Positions 17,037 to 24,780 of a stretch of DNA of 30,547 bases are shown here, one piece after another. The position numbers and the translations under genes were made by a program. Source of the DNA: JBDLSY01 sp043777895 (lineage in GTDB: Bacteria; Pseudomonadota; Gammaproteobacteria; Burkholderiales; Burkholderiaceae_C); NCBI GenBank assembly GCA_043777895.1, contig JAYWHD010000051.1:1-30547 (forward strand). Reading direction: 5' to 3'. The notes under the pieces were generated by a model that was not told the origin of the DNA, did no database searches, and worked only from the letters and a program-made list of their open reading frames with translations. Positions within the stretch are counted from its first letter, which is position 1. Every line of letters begins with the position of its first letter.

Positions 17037-17669
17037 ATGGCTTGGACACATGAACAAATGGCGGCACGTGCTGCACAAGAACTAAAAAATGGTTTTTATG
17101 TTAATTTAGGCATAGGTTTACCTACCTTGGTTGCAAATCATATTCCAGCGGGCGTTGAAGTCACCTTACACAGTGAAAACGGCTTATTAGGTATGGGACC
17201 TTTTCCATACGAAGAGCATATTGATGCCGACTTAATTAATGCAGGTAAACAAACAATTACTCACATTGATGGCAGTAGTTTTTTTGATTCTGCTATTAGC
17301 TTTGGTATGATTCGCGGCGGAAAAATTGACATCTCAATATTAGGTGCTATGCAAGTCAGTGAACATGGTGACTTAGCTAACTGGATGATTCCAGGAAAAA
17401 TGGTCAAAGGTATGGGCGGTGCGATGGATTTAGTCGCAGGTGTCAAGCGTGTAGTGGTGTTAATGGAACATACCGCTAAGGGCGATGTCCATAAGTTACT
17501 CTCTAAATGTAGTTTGCCCTTAACAGGCGTTGCAGTCGTTGATTTGATTATTACTAATTACGGTGTCATTGAAGTCACTAAAATGGGCTTAAATGTATTA
17601 GAGTTAGCACATGGCATTACCCCTGAATATATACAAGCCGCTACAGGTGTTGCCTTAACGTTTAAATGA
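17037..17669 (+). CDS. scoB: 3-oxoacid CoA-transferase subunit B
   Basis: Beta subunit partner of ScoA. The 210 residues contain GIGLPTLVANHIPAGVEV and the SENGLLGMGPFP motif, whose Glu forms the covalent glutamyl-CoA intermediate. GGKIDISILGAMQV, NWMIPGKMVKGMGGAMDLV and the closing EVTKMGLNVLELAHGIT are all characteristic of ScoB. An AAGGA six bases before the ATG gives good initiation. The subunit pair appears complete and intact, with both genes close enough for co-translation. Confidence 0.96.
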   Translation: MAWTHEQMAARAAQELKNGFYVNLGIGLPTLVANHIPAGVEVTLHSENGLLGMGPFPYEEHIDADLINAGKQTITHIDGSSFFDSAISFGMIRGGKIDISILGAMQVSEHGDLANWMIPGKMVKGMGGAMDLVAGVKRVVVLMEHTAKGDVHKLLSKCSLPLTGVAVVDLIITNYGVIEVTKMGLNVLELAHGITPEYIQAATGVALTFK

Positions 17670-17791
17670 TTCCAGTAAGCTTTGAGAAAATTAAATTGTA
17701 AGCTATAAATTTATATCATCTTTATATTGTGTTGTATCTATGTTGTACTTATATTACATTCCATAGTTATTTTTCTGTACTTACTTTATTT

Positions 17792-18631
17792 ATGAAAATT
17801 GTTACGACTATTCAGGGTTTACGTGACCAATTGCGTGGACAAACGCGGCTAGCATTTGTACCTACTATGGGTAATTTGCATGATGGTCATATATCATTAA
17901 TGCGTCTCGCAGCCCAATATGGCGACCCTGTGGTGGCTAGTATTTTTGTTAATCGCTTGCAATTTGGCCCTAAAGAAGATTTTGCGACTTACCCAAGAAC
18001 ATTTGATGATGATTGTGCTAAGCTTGAAGCGGCTGGCGTATATTGCGTCTTCGCACCCAAAGAATCCGAGTTTTATCCAGAACCGCAAAACTATACAGTA
18101 TCACCTTCAGCAGAATTGTCTAATATTTTAGAAGGTGAGTTTAGACCTGGATTTTTTATGGGTGTGGCGACAGTCGTCTTAAAACTGTTTGCTTGCGTAC
18201 AACCTGCTGTGGCTATATTTGGTAAAAAAGATTACCAGCAACTGATGGTTATTCGTCGAATGTGCCAACAATTTTCATTACCCATTAAAATTGTCGCTGC
18301 TGATACCGTTCGTGCTAATGATGGCTTAGCTTTGTCGTCTCGCAATGCTTACTTAAATACTGAACATCGCCTTAAAGCACCTGTATTGCAACTTACACTA
18401 CAAGCTATACGCACTAAAATATTGGCTGGAAATAAGCACTTTACTGATTTAGAATCAGCAGCGATAAATCATTTAAAATCACACGGCTGGCACCCCGACT
18501 ATGTTAGCGTGCGTACCCGCTCTCAATTGTTAATTCCAAGCACAGAAAATATTTTATCTCAAGAACCATTAGTCATTTTAGCAGCAGCCAAGTTAGGTCA
18601 AACACGTTTAATTGATAATTTAGAGGTTTAA
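17792..18631 (+). CDS. panC: Pantoate--beta-alanine ligase (pantothenate synthetase)
   Basis: Condenses pantoate with beta-alanine using ATP to make pantothenate, the vitamin B5 precursor of CoA. Starting at ATG 17792 the protein is 279 residues, the usual length; an upstream in-frame non-ATG start at 17729 would add 21 hydrophobic residues not seen in the family. Key motifs are FVPTMGNLHDGHISLMRLA (with the HxGH-type nucleotide-binding motif), ASIFVNRLQFGPKEDF, GKKDYQQLMVIRR and DGLALSSRNAYL. panB and panD are not adjacent. The stop codon is one base from the uppP ATG, so the two genes are probably translationally coupled. Confidence 0.95.
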   Translation: MKIVTTIQGLRDQLRGQTRLAFVPTMGNLHDGHISLMRLAAQYGDPVVASIFVNRLQFGPKEDFATYPRTFDDDCAKLEAAGVYCVFAPKESEFYPEPQNYTVSPSAELSNILEGEFRPGFFMGVATVVLKLFACVQPAVAIFGKKDYQQLMVIRRMCQQFSLPIKIVAADTVRANDGLALSSRNAYLNTEHRLKAPVLQLTLQAIRTKILAGNKHFTDLESAAINHLKSHGWHPDYVSVRTRSQLLIPSTENILSQEPLVILAAAKLGQTRLIDNLEV

Positions 18632-18632
18632 T

Positions 18633-19454
18633 ATGAGTGAGTTATTAAGTGCCATAATTATGGGTATTGTAGAAGGATTAACAGAGTTTTTACCCGTTTC
18701 ATCAACAGGTCACTTGATTTTAACAGGGCATCTATTGGCTATGGATATGGGCTCTGACCGTATTCAAGTGTTTACTATTGCCGTACAAACAGGTGCTATT
18801 TTGGCTTTGTGTTTATATTATTGGCAGAAAATTTGGTTAATTATTAAAGGCTTACCCAAAGATTCTGTTTCACAACGTTTTGCAGTAAACATAGTCATCG
18901 CTTGTATTCCCGCGATTATAATGGGCTTGTTATTTCAAAAAATCATTAAAACTGTGTTGTTTAATGCCCCCGTAGTCGCAACTACATTTATCGTGGGTGG
19001 TCTGATTATTGTGTGGGCAGAACGCCGTCAAAGTATTACTCGTGTACATAATACTGAAGATTTAACTGTGTTAGATGCAGTTAAGGTCGGATTGGTACAG
19101 TGCTTATCACTTATTCCAGGCACTAGCCGATCGGGTTCAACTATTATTGGGGGTATGCTGCTGGGTTTAAAACGTCAAGTTGCAACAGAATTTAGCTTTT
19201 TTCTAGCTATTCCTTTATTACTAGGTGCTGCGGTATACGATTTTTATAAGCACTATGCACTATTTAGTGCATTTGATATCCCCTTATTTTCAGCGGGAAT
19301 TATTGCGTCATTTATAACAGCTTTATTGGTTATTCGCTGGTTAATACGTTATATAGCCAGCCATACATTTATAATGTTTGCTTACTATCGGATTGCTTTC
19401 GGACTACTGGTATTGATAACAGCCAAAATGGATTGGATTGTGTGGAAAGCTTAA
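18633..19454 (+). CDS. uppP: Undecaprenyl-diphosphate phosphatase (BacA/UppP)
   Basis: An integral membrane enzyme that dephosphorylates undecaprenyl diphosphate, recycling the lipid carrier for peptidoglycan and other envelope polymers; excess confers bacitracin resistance. The 273 residues carry the two signature regions: GIVEGLTEFLPVSSTGHLIL near the N-terminus, with the conserved Glu and Ser residues, and LIPGTSRSGSTIIGG mid-protein with the Arg. Seven to eight hydrophobic spans are apparent. It follows panC by a single base in an otherwise unrelated pairing. Confidence 0.97.
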   Translation: MSELLSAIIMGIVEGLTEFLPVSSTGHLILTGHLLAMDMGSDRIQVFTIAVQTGAILALCLYYWQKIWLIIKGLPKDSVSQRFAVNIVIACIPAIIMGLLFQKIIKTVLFNAPVVATTFIVGGLIIVWAERRQSITRVHNTEDLTVLDAVKVGLVQCLSLIPGTSRSGSTIIGGMLLGLKRQVATEFSFFLAIPLLLGAAVYDFYKHYALFSAFDIPLFSAGIIASFITALLVIRWLIRYIASHTFIMFAYYRIAFGLLVLITAKMDWIVWKA

Positions 19455-19554
19455 TTTTTATACTACATTCACGTATAACTACTAGATAGCTACTGCTATT
19501 CACTTAACTTAAGCAGCTAAATAGTTAATCAAAAAATACTGCTACAATGTTTTT

Positions 19555-19740
19555 ACCTAGGTGCTTGACTAGCTTAGTCTTAATGTTAGTCAGTTAAACG
19601 GGAAACACATACGTGTGCTGCCCCCGCAACGGTAACCCTGTAAACATATTAAGTATGCCACTGAACTGCCACGCAGCTTGGGAAGGTTTAATATGTGTTG
19701 ATACTTCAGCAGCGGGGTAGCCCGGATACCGGCCTAGGTT
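19555..19740 (+). promoter_or_regulatory. Cobalamin (B12) riboswitch upstream of btuB
   Basis: The segment between uppP and btuB has the sequence signature of the cobalamin riboswitch. Complementary ends ACCTAGGT (19555-19562) and CCTAGGTT (19733-19740) can pair as the closing stem. GGGAAACA and GCCACTG-type core elements lie near 19600-19665, GGGAAGG at 19680-19686, and the conserved B12 box (AGCCCGGATACCGGCC) at about 19719-19733. Binding of a cobalamin should reduce btuB expression. A TACAAT at 19543-19548, just upstream, is a plausible -10 box. Downstream, a perfect 14-base palindrome (19741-19754) and a short hairpin with five T (19763-19782) are candidate expression-platform elements; neither is strong. 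The remaining sequence up to btuB shows nothing else recognisable. Confidence 0.93.
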
Positions 19741-19762
19741 TACGGTATACCGTAATTGTCGT

Positions 19763-19782
19763 GCAGTTTATTAACTGTTTTT
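19763..19782 (+). terminator. Candidate terminator hairpin in the riboswitch expression platform
   Basis: A six-base stem (GCAGTT with AACTGT, including one G-U pair) and a TATT loop are followed by a run of T ending at 19782. It lies between the B12 aptamer and the btuB start, so it could be the cobalamin-dependent terminator. The stem is short, and translational control is equally possible. Confidence 0.3.
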
Positions 19783-19831
19783 CTTACGCTCGGGGTGTGG
19801 CGTAATCACTCATTGTTTGAAAGTTTTATCT

Positions 19832-21721
19832 ATGCAACCTTGTTTTAAATTTAAGTATTCAGCCTTAACTGTTGCTGTGTTAAGTAGCTATGCCACAGTC
19901 ATCAATGCACAGACCGTTGATAATTTAATGGTAAATTCGCAGTTACCAACTGTTGTTGTAACCGCAAGCCGCCTATCACAAACTGTAGCCGATAGTATTG
20001 CCAATACCAGCGTTATTACCCGTGGAGATATTGAGCGTAGTGGTGCAGTTGATTTACCCACTTTATTACTTACACAAGCAGGTATTGAGTTCGGCCGTAA
20101 CGGTGGTGTCGGTCAAGCATCCAGCATTTTTATGCGTGGTATGCCATCGCGTAACACATTAGTATTAGTAGACGGTGTGGCCATTAATACTCAAAATGAT
20201 GGTGCACCTAATTTAAGCGTCGTAGATTTAGAGTTAATTGAACGTATTGAAATTGTACGCGGTAATGTCAGTGCTGCCTATGGCTCTAATGCTTCGGGCG
20301 GGGTCATTCAAATTTTTACTAAACACGCTCATTTAAATAATAATGGCAATATATTAGGCAATGTAACTGTGGTAACAGGTACACCTAAGCAAGGTAAATT
20401 CGCGGCTAATCTCAATACAGGTACAGCTAATACGGGCATATCAGTCGGTGTGAGTCGTAGCTCAATTGACAATAACAGTGCACAACGGGTTGATCAAAAT
20501 AAAAGGGCTAATCCAGATTTAGATGGTTCAGCACAAACGACCGCACGTTTAGCCATTAATCACCGCGTTTCAGACCAATTGCGTTTGGGTGTACAGGCTT
20601 TTAGTACTAAGAAAAATACGCAATATGACAGTTCGTCTACTAAAGATGACCGCTCACATACCCGCTTTAGTCACTTAAATAGTTCAATTGATTGGACAAT
20701 GACACCCAATCAGTTACTTCAGATTAAAGTAGGTGAACAACGTGAAAACGCGGTAGATACAAAAGACCAAATATCGGTAAGTAATAGCCAAAATCGCCGT
20801 CAAATCGCTAGCATACAAAACACATGGTCAATAGGTGAAAAAGGCAGTGTGTTACTGGCTATTGAGCAAGAGTCTGCACGTTTTGCCAGTGAATCTTTCG
20901 GAACTTATGGCTCAAAAACAGCTTTAGTAGAACGCAATTTAAATGCTCTATTAGTCGGCTGGCAAGATAAAAAAAATGGTTTCGGGTGGAATGCCAACCT
21001 ACGTCGCGACAGTGGTGCTGGGCATCAAGTCAATACGTATGCGGTGGGCGTGAGTTATGATATTACGCCAAAATTTTCAGTACGTGTCAGCCAAGCAACC
21101 GCTTTTAATCGCCCTACTTTAGGACAAATTTATCAACCTATTTATGGTAATTTGTTATTAGTCCCTGAAGAATCGCGCAATAAAGAAGTCGGCGTACAGT
21201 GGCAAACAGGTAAAAACCTGCTGCGTTTAACGGCATTCCGTGCCAAAATTGACAACCAATTCGGTTTTAATCCACTCACTTATCAAACCATTAATATTGA
21301 TAAAACCAGTAATCAAGGTTTAGAATTGTTAGCAGAAATGCCTATGCCTTGGAATTCTGGCGTATTGCGTTTAGGCTTTAATTCACACCGTCCAATTAAT
21401 GCCATAACAGGGCAAGCTTTAGCACGTCGTGCCAAACAGCAATTACATGTCAATCTTTCAGGTGCAAAAGCGGCTTGGAGCTGGGGTATTAATGCTAATT
21501 ATGTCGCTAGCCGTAATGATACTAATTACAACGGATTTCCTTATTTACCTGTAATATTAAAATCTTATGTTAAATTAGATACCCATATTGCTTATGCCTT
21601 AAACCGTAAATCTAATATTTCACTGGGTTTAAATAACTTAACCCGCGTACAAGACGCTTCAGCTTATAGCTATAGTGGTACGCCACGCAGTGCTGTATTG
21701 CGATTTAACTACACGCTATAA
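19832..21721 (+). CDS. btuB: TonB-dependent vitamin B12 outer-membrane receptor
   Basis: An outer-membrane transporter importing cobalamins with energy from TonB-ExbBD. The 629-residue product from ATG 19832 begins with a signal peptide (cleavage likely near residue 27, after VINA). A TonB box follows (LPTVVVTASR), then the plug domain with MRGMPSRNTLVLVDGVAIN and ELIERIEIVRGNVSAAYGSNASGGVIQIFTK, and a 22-strand-type barrel ending RSAVLRFNYTL. Length and plug motifs match BtuB-type receptors (about 600 residues). The final residue is Leu rather than the usual aromatic; the penultimate pattern is normal. The preceding cobalamin riboswitch makes B12 the likely substrate. An upstream TTG at 19817 is a weaker alternative start. 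No btuF, btuCD or tonB is adjacent. Confidence 0.93.
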   Translation: MQPCFKFKYSALTVAVLSSYATVINAQTVDNLMVNSQLPTVVVTASRLSQTVADSIANTSVITRGDIERSGAVDLPTLLLTQAGIEFGRNGGVGQASSIFMRGMPSRNTLVLVDGVAINTQNDGAPNLSVVDLELIERIEIVRGNVSAAYGSNASGGVIQIFTKHAHLNNNGNILGNVTVVTGTPKQGKFAANLNTGTANTGISVGVSRSSIDNNSAQRVDQNKRANPDLDGSAQTTARLAINHRVSDQLRLGVQAFSTKKNTQYDSSSTKDDRSHTRFSHLNSSIDWTMTPNQLLQIKVGEQRENAVDTKDQISVSNSQNRRQIASIQNTWSIGEKGSVLLAIEQESARFASESFGTYGSKTALVERNLNALLVGWQDKKNGFGWNANLRRDSGAGHQVNTYAVGVSYDITPKFSVRVSQATAFNRPTLGQIYQPIYGNLLLVPEESRNKEVGVQWQTGKNLLRLTAFRAKIDNQFGFNPLTYQTINIDKTSNQGLELLAEMPMPWNSGVLRLGFNSHRPINAITGQALARRAKQQLHVNLSGAKAAWSWGINANYVASRNDTNYNGFPYLPVILKSYVKLDTHIAYALNRKSNISLGLNNLTRVQDASAYSYSGTPRSAVLRFNYTL

Positions 21722-21748
21722 CGATACTATTTTATGTCAAGATAAAAT

Positions 21749-21796
21749 TAAGACTTACGCAAGGAAAAATAACTATTTAGCTTTGCGTAAGTCTTA
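21749..21796. repeat. 14-bp inverted repeat between btuB and ppnP
   Basis: Perfect 14-base arms at 21749-21762 (taagacttacgcaa) and 21783-21796 surround a 20-base AT-rich spacer. A G-U and a G-C pair extend the stem inward. It sits between convergent genes, which suits a bidirectional terminator. The minus-strand side continues into a T-rich stretch, while the plus-strand side lacks a T-run. The arms could also be a leftover of a small mobile element. Confidence 0.6.
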
Positions 21797-21839
21797 TTCC
21801 AACATCAATATTAATAATCAATATCAATATCAATATTAT

Positions 21840-22166
21840 TTATACAAAATGACAAATATAATGGTAAGTCATACCTTTTACTACCCGAATATCAAAAGCA
21901 GCTTGTGCAGGAATATTAAAAGACTCTCCAGCGTTTGAAGTCAACCAAATGGGGCTATTGCTTAATTTATACTCACACCCGCCCGAAACACATTCCATTA
22001 TTTCAGCGGCTTGGGTATTAAACGTCAAAGTACTCGGCAATATAACGCCTACTGATTTTTTAGTCCCATCAGACATAGTAAAACTGTGGCTAACACAGTT
22101 GCCATCAAAATACACATTAGCCACAGTTGTTAAATTAACTGTATTCATTACTGTAGTAATAGCCAT
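21840..22166 (-). CDS. ppnP: Pyrimidine/purine nucleoside phosphorylase PpnP (DUF1255)
   Basis: A small cupin-fold enzyme that phosphorolyses several nucleosides to free base and ribose 1-phosphate. The 108 residues match PpnP (94 in E. coli YaiE) with NVYFDGNCVSHSF, KSVGVILPSTLTFNTQAAEIMECVSG, the Ala-Gly-Glu-Ser-Phe-Asn-Ile-Pro turn and the YHYICHF ending. The N-terminus is some 14 residues longer; a second in-frame ATG at 22148 would shorten it by six. Its ATG is one base from the argG stop codon, so translation is probably coupled to argG, an unusual pairing with no evident metabolic logic. Confidence 0.92.
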   Translation of the reverse strand: MAITTVMNTVNLTTVANVYFDGNCVSHSFTMSDGTKKSVGVILPSTLTFNTQAAEIMECVSGGCEYKLSNSPIWLTSNAGESFNIPAQAAFDIRVVKGMTYHYICHFV

Positions 22167-22167
22167 A

Positions 22168-23670
22168 TTATTTTTTCACCTTAGCTATTGCTTTTTTAAC
22201 TACTTTACTAGTTGTTAGAGTTGTTTTACCGTTTACTTCATTGTCTGTTTTATTGTCTGTTTTACTCATTACTTTAGTAACAGTTTTAACTACTTTAACG
22301 GCTTTGGGTATAGCAACGGTCTTTTTAACTGTTGTAACTTTAGTTGCAGGTTTAGTTACAGACTTAGCTATAATTTTTATAGATTTATTGGTAGTAGGTG
22401 TGTTTTCGCTGTCACGGGATTGCTTTAAATTGCCTGCAATTCGCATTCTAAGGGCATTTAATTTAATAAAACCCGCTGCATCGGCTTGATTGTATGCCCC
22501 ACCATCATCATCAAAACTAGATATATTCTTATCAAATAAACTGTCTGTCAAACTTTCACGGCTAACACACATGACAGTACCTTTATACAGTTTAAGCTTA
22601 ACCGTACCATTAACTGTTATTTGACTGTGGTCAATTAAGCCTTGTAACAATTCACGTTCTGGACTAAACCAAAAGCCGTTATAAATTAATCGGCTATAGC
22701 GTGGCATTAAGTCATCTTTTAATGCCAACACTTCTCTGTCTAAAGTAATGGATTCAATCGCACGATGGCCTACTAGCATAATAGTTCCACCAGGGGTTTC
22801 ATAACACCCACGCGACTTCATACCCACAAAGCGATTTTCAACTTTGTCTAAACGGCCAACACCATGAGTACCACCGATTTTGTTGAGTGTTTCTAAAACA
22901 GTAGCAGGCGACATATTGACTCCATCAATCGCTACGATATCACCTTTAGCATAAGTTAATTCAATAAACTGTGCTTTATTAGGGGCTTTTTCTGGGCTAA
23001 CTGTCAAACGCCACATTGAATCTTCAGCTTCAAAAGCTGGGTTTTCTAATACACCGCCCTCATAACTAATATGAAGTAAGTTAGCATCCATACTATACGG
23101 TGCACTGCCTTGTCGCTTTTTAAAATCAACTGGAATATCATGTTTGTCAGCATAAGCCAGCATAGATTCTCGGCTAGACAATGACCACTCACGCCATGGA
23201 GCAATCACTTTGACATTCGGCATCAGGGCATAAGCCCCCAATTCAAAACGCACTTGGTCATTTCCTTTACCCGTTGCCCCATGGCTAATCGCATCGGCTT
23301 GAGTCTGTTTAGCAATCTCTACTAAACGCTGGGCAATTAAAGGGCGGGCAATTGAAGTACCTAACAAGTATTCACCTTCATAGACCGTATTGGCACGAAA
23401 CATGGGAAATACAAAATCACGTACAAACACTTCGCGTAAATCTTCAATAAAAATATTTTCAGGTTTAATGCCCATTTTAATGGCTTTAGCACGGGCAACT
23501 TCAATCTCTTCACCTTGACCAATGTCAGCGGTAAAAGTAATGACTTCACACTGATATTCATCTTGTAGCCATTTTAAAATAATGGAAGTGTCCAAACCGC
23601 CGCTGTAAGCCAAAACGACTTTATTGATTTTAGGTTTATTGTGTGTGTTGTGAGATTGATTCGATGTCAT
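22168..23670 (-). CDS. argG: Argininosuccinate synthase with a Lys-rich C-terminal tail
   Basis: Joins citrulline and aspartate, with ATP, to form argininosuccinate in arginine synthesis. The catalytic part is complete: the PP-loop VVLAYSGGLDTSIILKWL near residue 20-40, TFTADIGQGEE, SHGATGKGNDQVRFE, SMDANLLHISYEGG and GRLDKVENRFVGMKSRGCYETPGG. The usual protein ends near 400-420 residues, after the AAGFIKLNALRMRIAG segment. Here a further 77 or so residues (about 424-500, encoded at 22168-22401) are rich in Lys (20), Thr and Val with only three acidic residues. They resemble histone H1- or AlgP-like tails in composition. Loss of catalysis is not expected. The gene starts at ATG 23670 with AGG upstream; ppnP follows directly. 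Confidence 0.96.
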   Translation of the reverse strand: MTSNQSHNTHNKPKINKVVLAYSGGLDTSIILKWLQDEYQCEVITFTADIGQGEEIEVARAKAIKMGIKPENIFIEDLREVFVRDFVFPMFRANTVYEGEYLLGTSIARPLIAQRLVEIAKQTQADAISHGATGKGNDQVRFELGAYALMPNVKVIAPWREWSLSSRESMLAYADKHDIPVDFKKRQGSAPYSMDANLLHISYEGGVLENPAFEAEDSMWRLTVSPEKAPNKAQFIELTYAKGDIVAIDGVNMSPATVLETLNKIGGTHGVGRLDKVENRFVGMKSRGCYETPGGTIMLVGHRAIESITLDREVLALKDDLMPRYSRLIYNGFWFSPERELLQGLIDHSQITVNGTVKLKLYKGTVMCVSRESLTDSLFDKNISSFDDDGGAYNQADAAGFIKLNALRMRIAGNLKQSRDSENTPTTNKSIKIIAKSVTKPATKVTTVKKTVAIPKAVKVVKTVTKVMSKTDNKTDNEVNGKTTLTTSKVVKKAIAKVKK

Positions 23671-23700
23671 GAGTAAGCCTGTACAGTCCTATATAATTGA

Positions 23701-23730
23701 AATTAAAGTGAAGTGAATTAAAGTGAAGTG
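23701..23730. repeat. Two tandem 15-bp units upstream of argG
   Basis: The unit aattaaagtgaagtg is repeated exactly twice, followed by a third partial copy, between cobA and argG. It is about 30 bp upstream of the argG ATG and so may overlap its promoter. No operator such as an ARG box is recognised. Confidence 0.8.
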
Positions 23731-23763
23731 AATTAAATAATAAAAATAAATTGTAATAGCTAT

Positions 23764-24561
23764 TTATATATTTAAATGGTTGAAGTTGCTTAAACCACAA
23801 TGAACAACGTCACCAATAATCATGATGCTGGGGCTTTTTAAGCCCTCTTGAACAATCGTATCAGACAAATTACCCAAAGTCATAAAACATTGTTTTGATA
23901 ACCCTGCTCCACTGCCACCACTGGCATTTTGCACAACAACCGCAGGGGTATCCGCAGGCAGCCCACCATTTAACAATTGTTTCTGAATGTAAACCACATG
24001 GGTCATTCCCATATAAATGACCAAAGTCATACGACTGGCAGCCAAAGCCTGCCAATTAACAGATACAGCAGCAGAGTTAGCATCTGAAACCGCTTGCCCG
24101 TGCCCTGTTACAAATATCACGCCTTGGGTATAGCTGCGATGTGTCAGCGGTACATTCATTTGCGTAGCTGCTGCTAAACCACTGGTAATACCATTAATAA
24201 CTTCGCATTCAATACCAGCAGCACGCAGGGTTGCTAACTCTTCGCCACCACGGCCAAAAATATACGGATCACCACCTTTAATGCGTGCAACAATTTGACC
24301 CGCTAAGGCTTCTTGTACCATCATTGATTCAATAGCAGATTGAGGAGTACTGCTACATCCGCCCCGCTTACCCACATAAATAATACGAGTTTCAGGCTGT
24401 GCATGTTGTAGTATGGCAGGATTAACCAAATCATCAACCATTAAAACGGTAGCTCGTGCAATGGCTTTAGCGGCTTTAAACGTTAATAATTCGGGGTCAC
24501 CTGGTCCGGCACCAATTAAATAAACTTTACCGCATTGAGGTGTTAAAGGGTTTAAAATCAT
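23764..24561 (-). CDS. cobA: Uroporphyrinogen-III C-methyltransferase (SUMT)
   Basis: Uses two SAM to methylate uroporphyrinogen III to precorrin-2, the branch point to siroheme and cobalamin. The 265-residue single-domain protein shows KVYLIGAGPGDPELLT at the N-terminus, VYVGKRGG-type YVGKRGG, VARIKGGDPYIFGRGGEE, GITSGLAAATQMNVPLTHR and FVTGHG. This is CobA/SumT rather than the fused CysG, because no N-terminal dehydrogenase/chelatase domain is present. No other corrin synthesis gene is nearby, and the cell has a B12-regulated importer, so siroheme for sulfite or nitrite reductase is the more likely product. It lies downstream of lptM on the same strand with an 18-bp gap. Confidence 0.95.
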   Translation of the reverse strand: MILNPLTPQCGKVYLIGAGPGDPELLTFKAAKAIARATVLMVDDLVNPAILQHAQPETRIIYVGKRGGCSSTPQSAIESMMVQEALAGQIVARIKGGDPYIFGRGGEELATLRAAGIECEVINGITSGLAAATQMNVPLTHRSYTQGVIFVTGHGQAVSDANSAAVSVNWQALAASRMTLVIYMGMTHVVYIQKQLLNGGLPADTPAVVVQNASGGSGAGLSKQCFMTLGNLSDTIVQEGLKSPSIMIIGDVVHCGLSNFNHLNI

Positions 24562-24579
24562 ACGTATATTTTACATAGC

Positions 24580-24780
24580 TTATTTAGACGCTGTTTGTAG
24601 ATTTAGCACAGTAAGTGATTGATTGATAACCGTCTTTGGTACTAAGTCTCCTCGCACACCACAAGCAAAGCATAAACTACTGACAACACACAATGCACTG
24701 TATTTAATGGCATATTTAAGAATGTGTTTGATATATTTATTATTTGAACAAATTACACTATTTTTTGAAAGAATTTTCAT
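24580..24780 (-). CDS. lptM: LptM (YifL)-like small lipoprotein
   Basis: A 66-residue putative outer-membrane lipoprotein. A basic start and hydrophobic stretch (ALCVVSSLCFA) lead to a lipobox-like LCFAC, then CGVRGDLVPK, which matches the C-G-x-K-G-x-L-x-x-P pattern of LptM/YifL. LptM helps the LptD outer-membrane LPS translocon mature. The start ATG at 24780 shares bases with the cyaY ATG on the opposite strand. Longer in-frame starts would run antisense through cyaY and are rejected. The -3 lipobox position is Cys rather than Leu, which is unusual, and the n-region is long. In many beta- and gammaproteobacteria lptM precedes lysA and diverges from cyaY; here lysA is replaced by cobA. Confidence 0.75.
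   Translation of the reverse strand: MKILSKNSVICSNNKYIKHILKYAIKYSALCVVSSLCFACGVRGDLVPKTVINQSLTVLNLQTASK

Noticed and set aside
17729..17791. Upstream extension of PanC that looks like a hydrophobic leader
   Set aside because: It lacks an ATG start and PanC is cytoplasmic; the family length and first motif fit the ATG at 17792.
22241..22489. Plus-strand hydrophobic 82-codon frame
   Set aside because: It is the antisense image of the Lys/Thr/Val-rich argG tail; AAA/ACT codons read backwards give Phe, Ser and Val, which mimics membrane spans.
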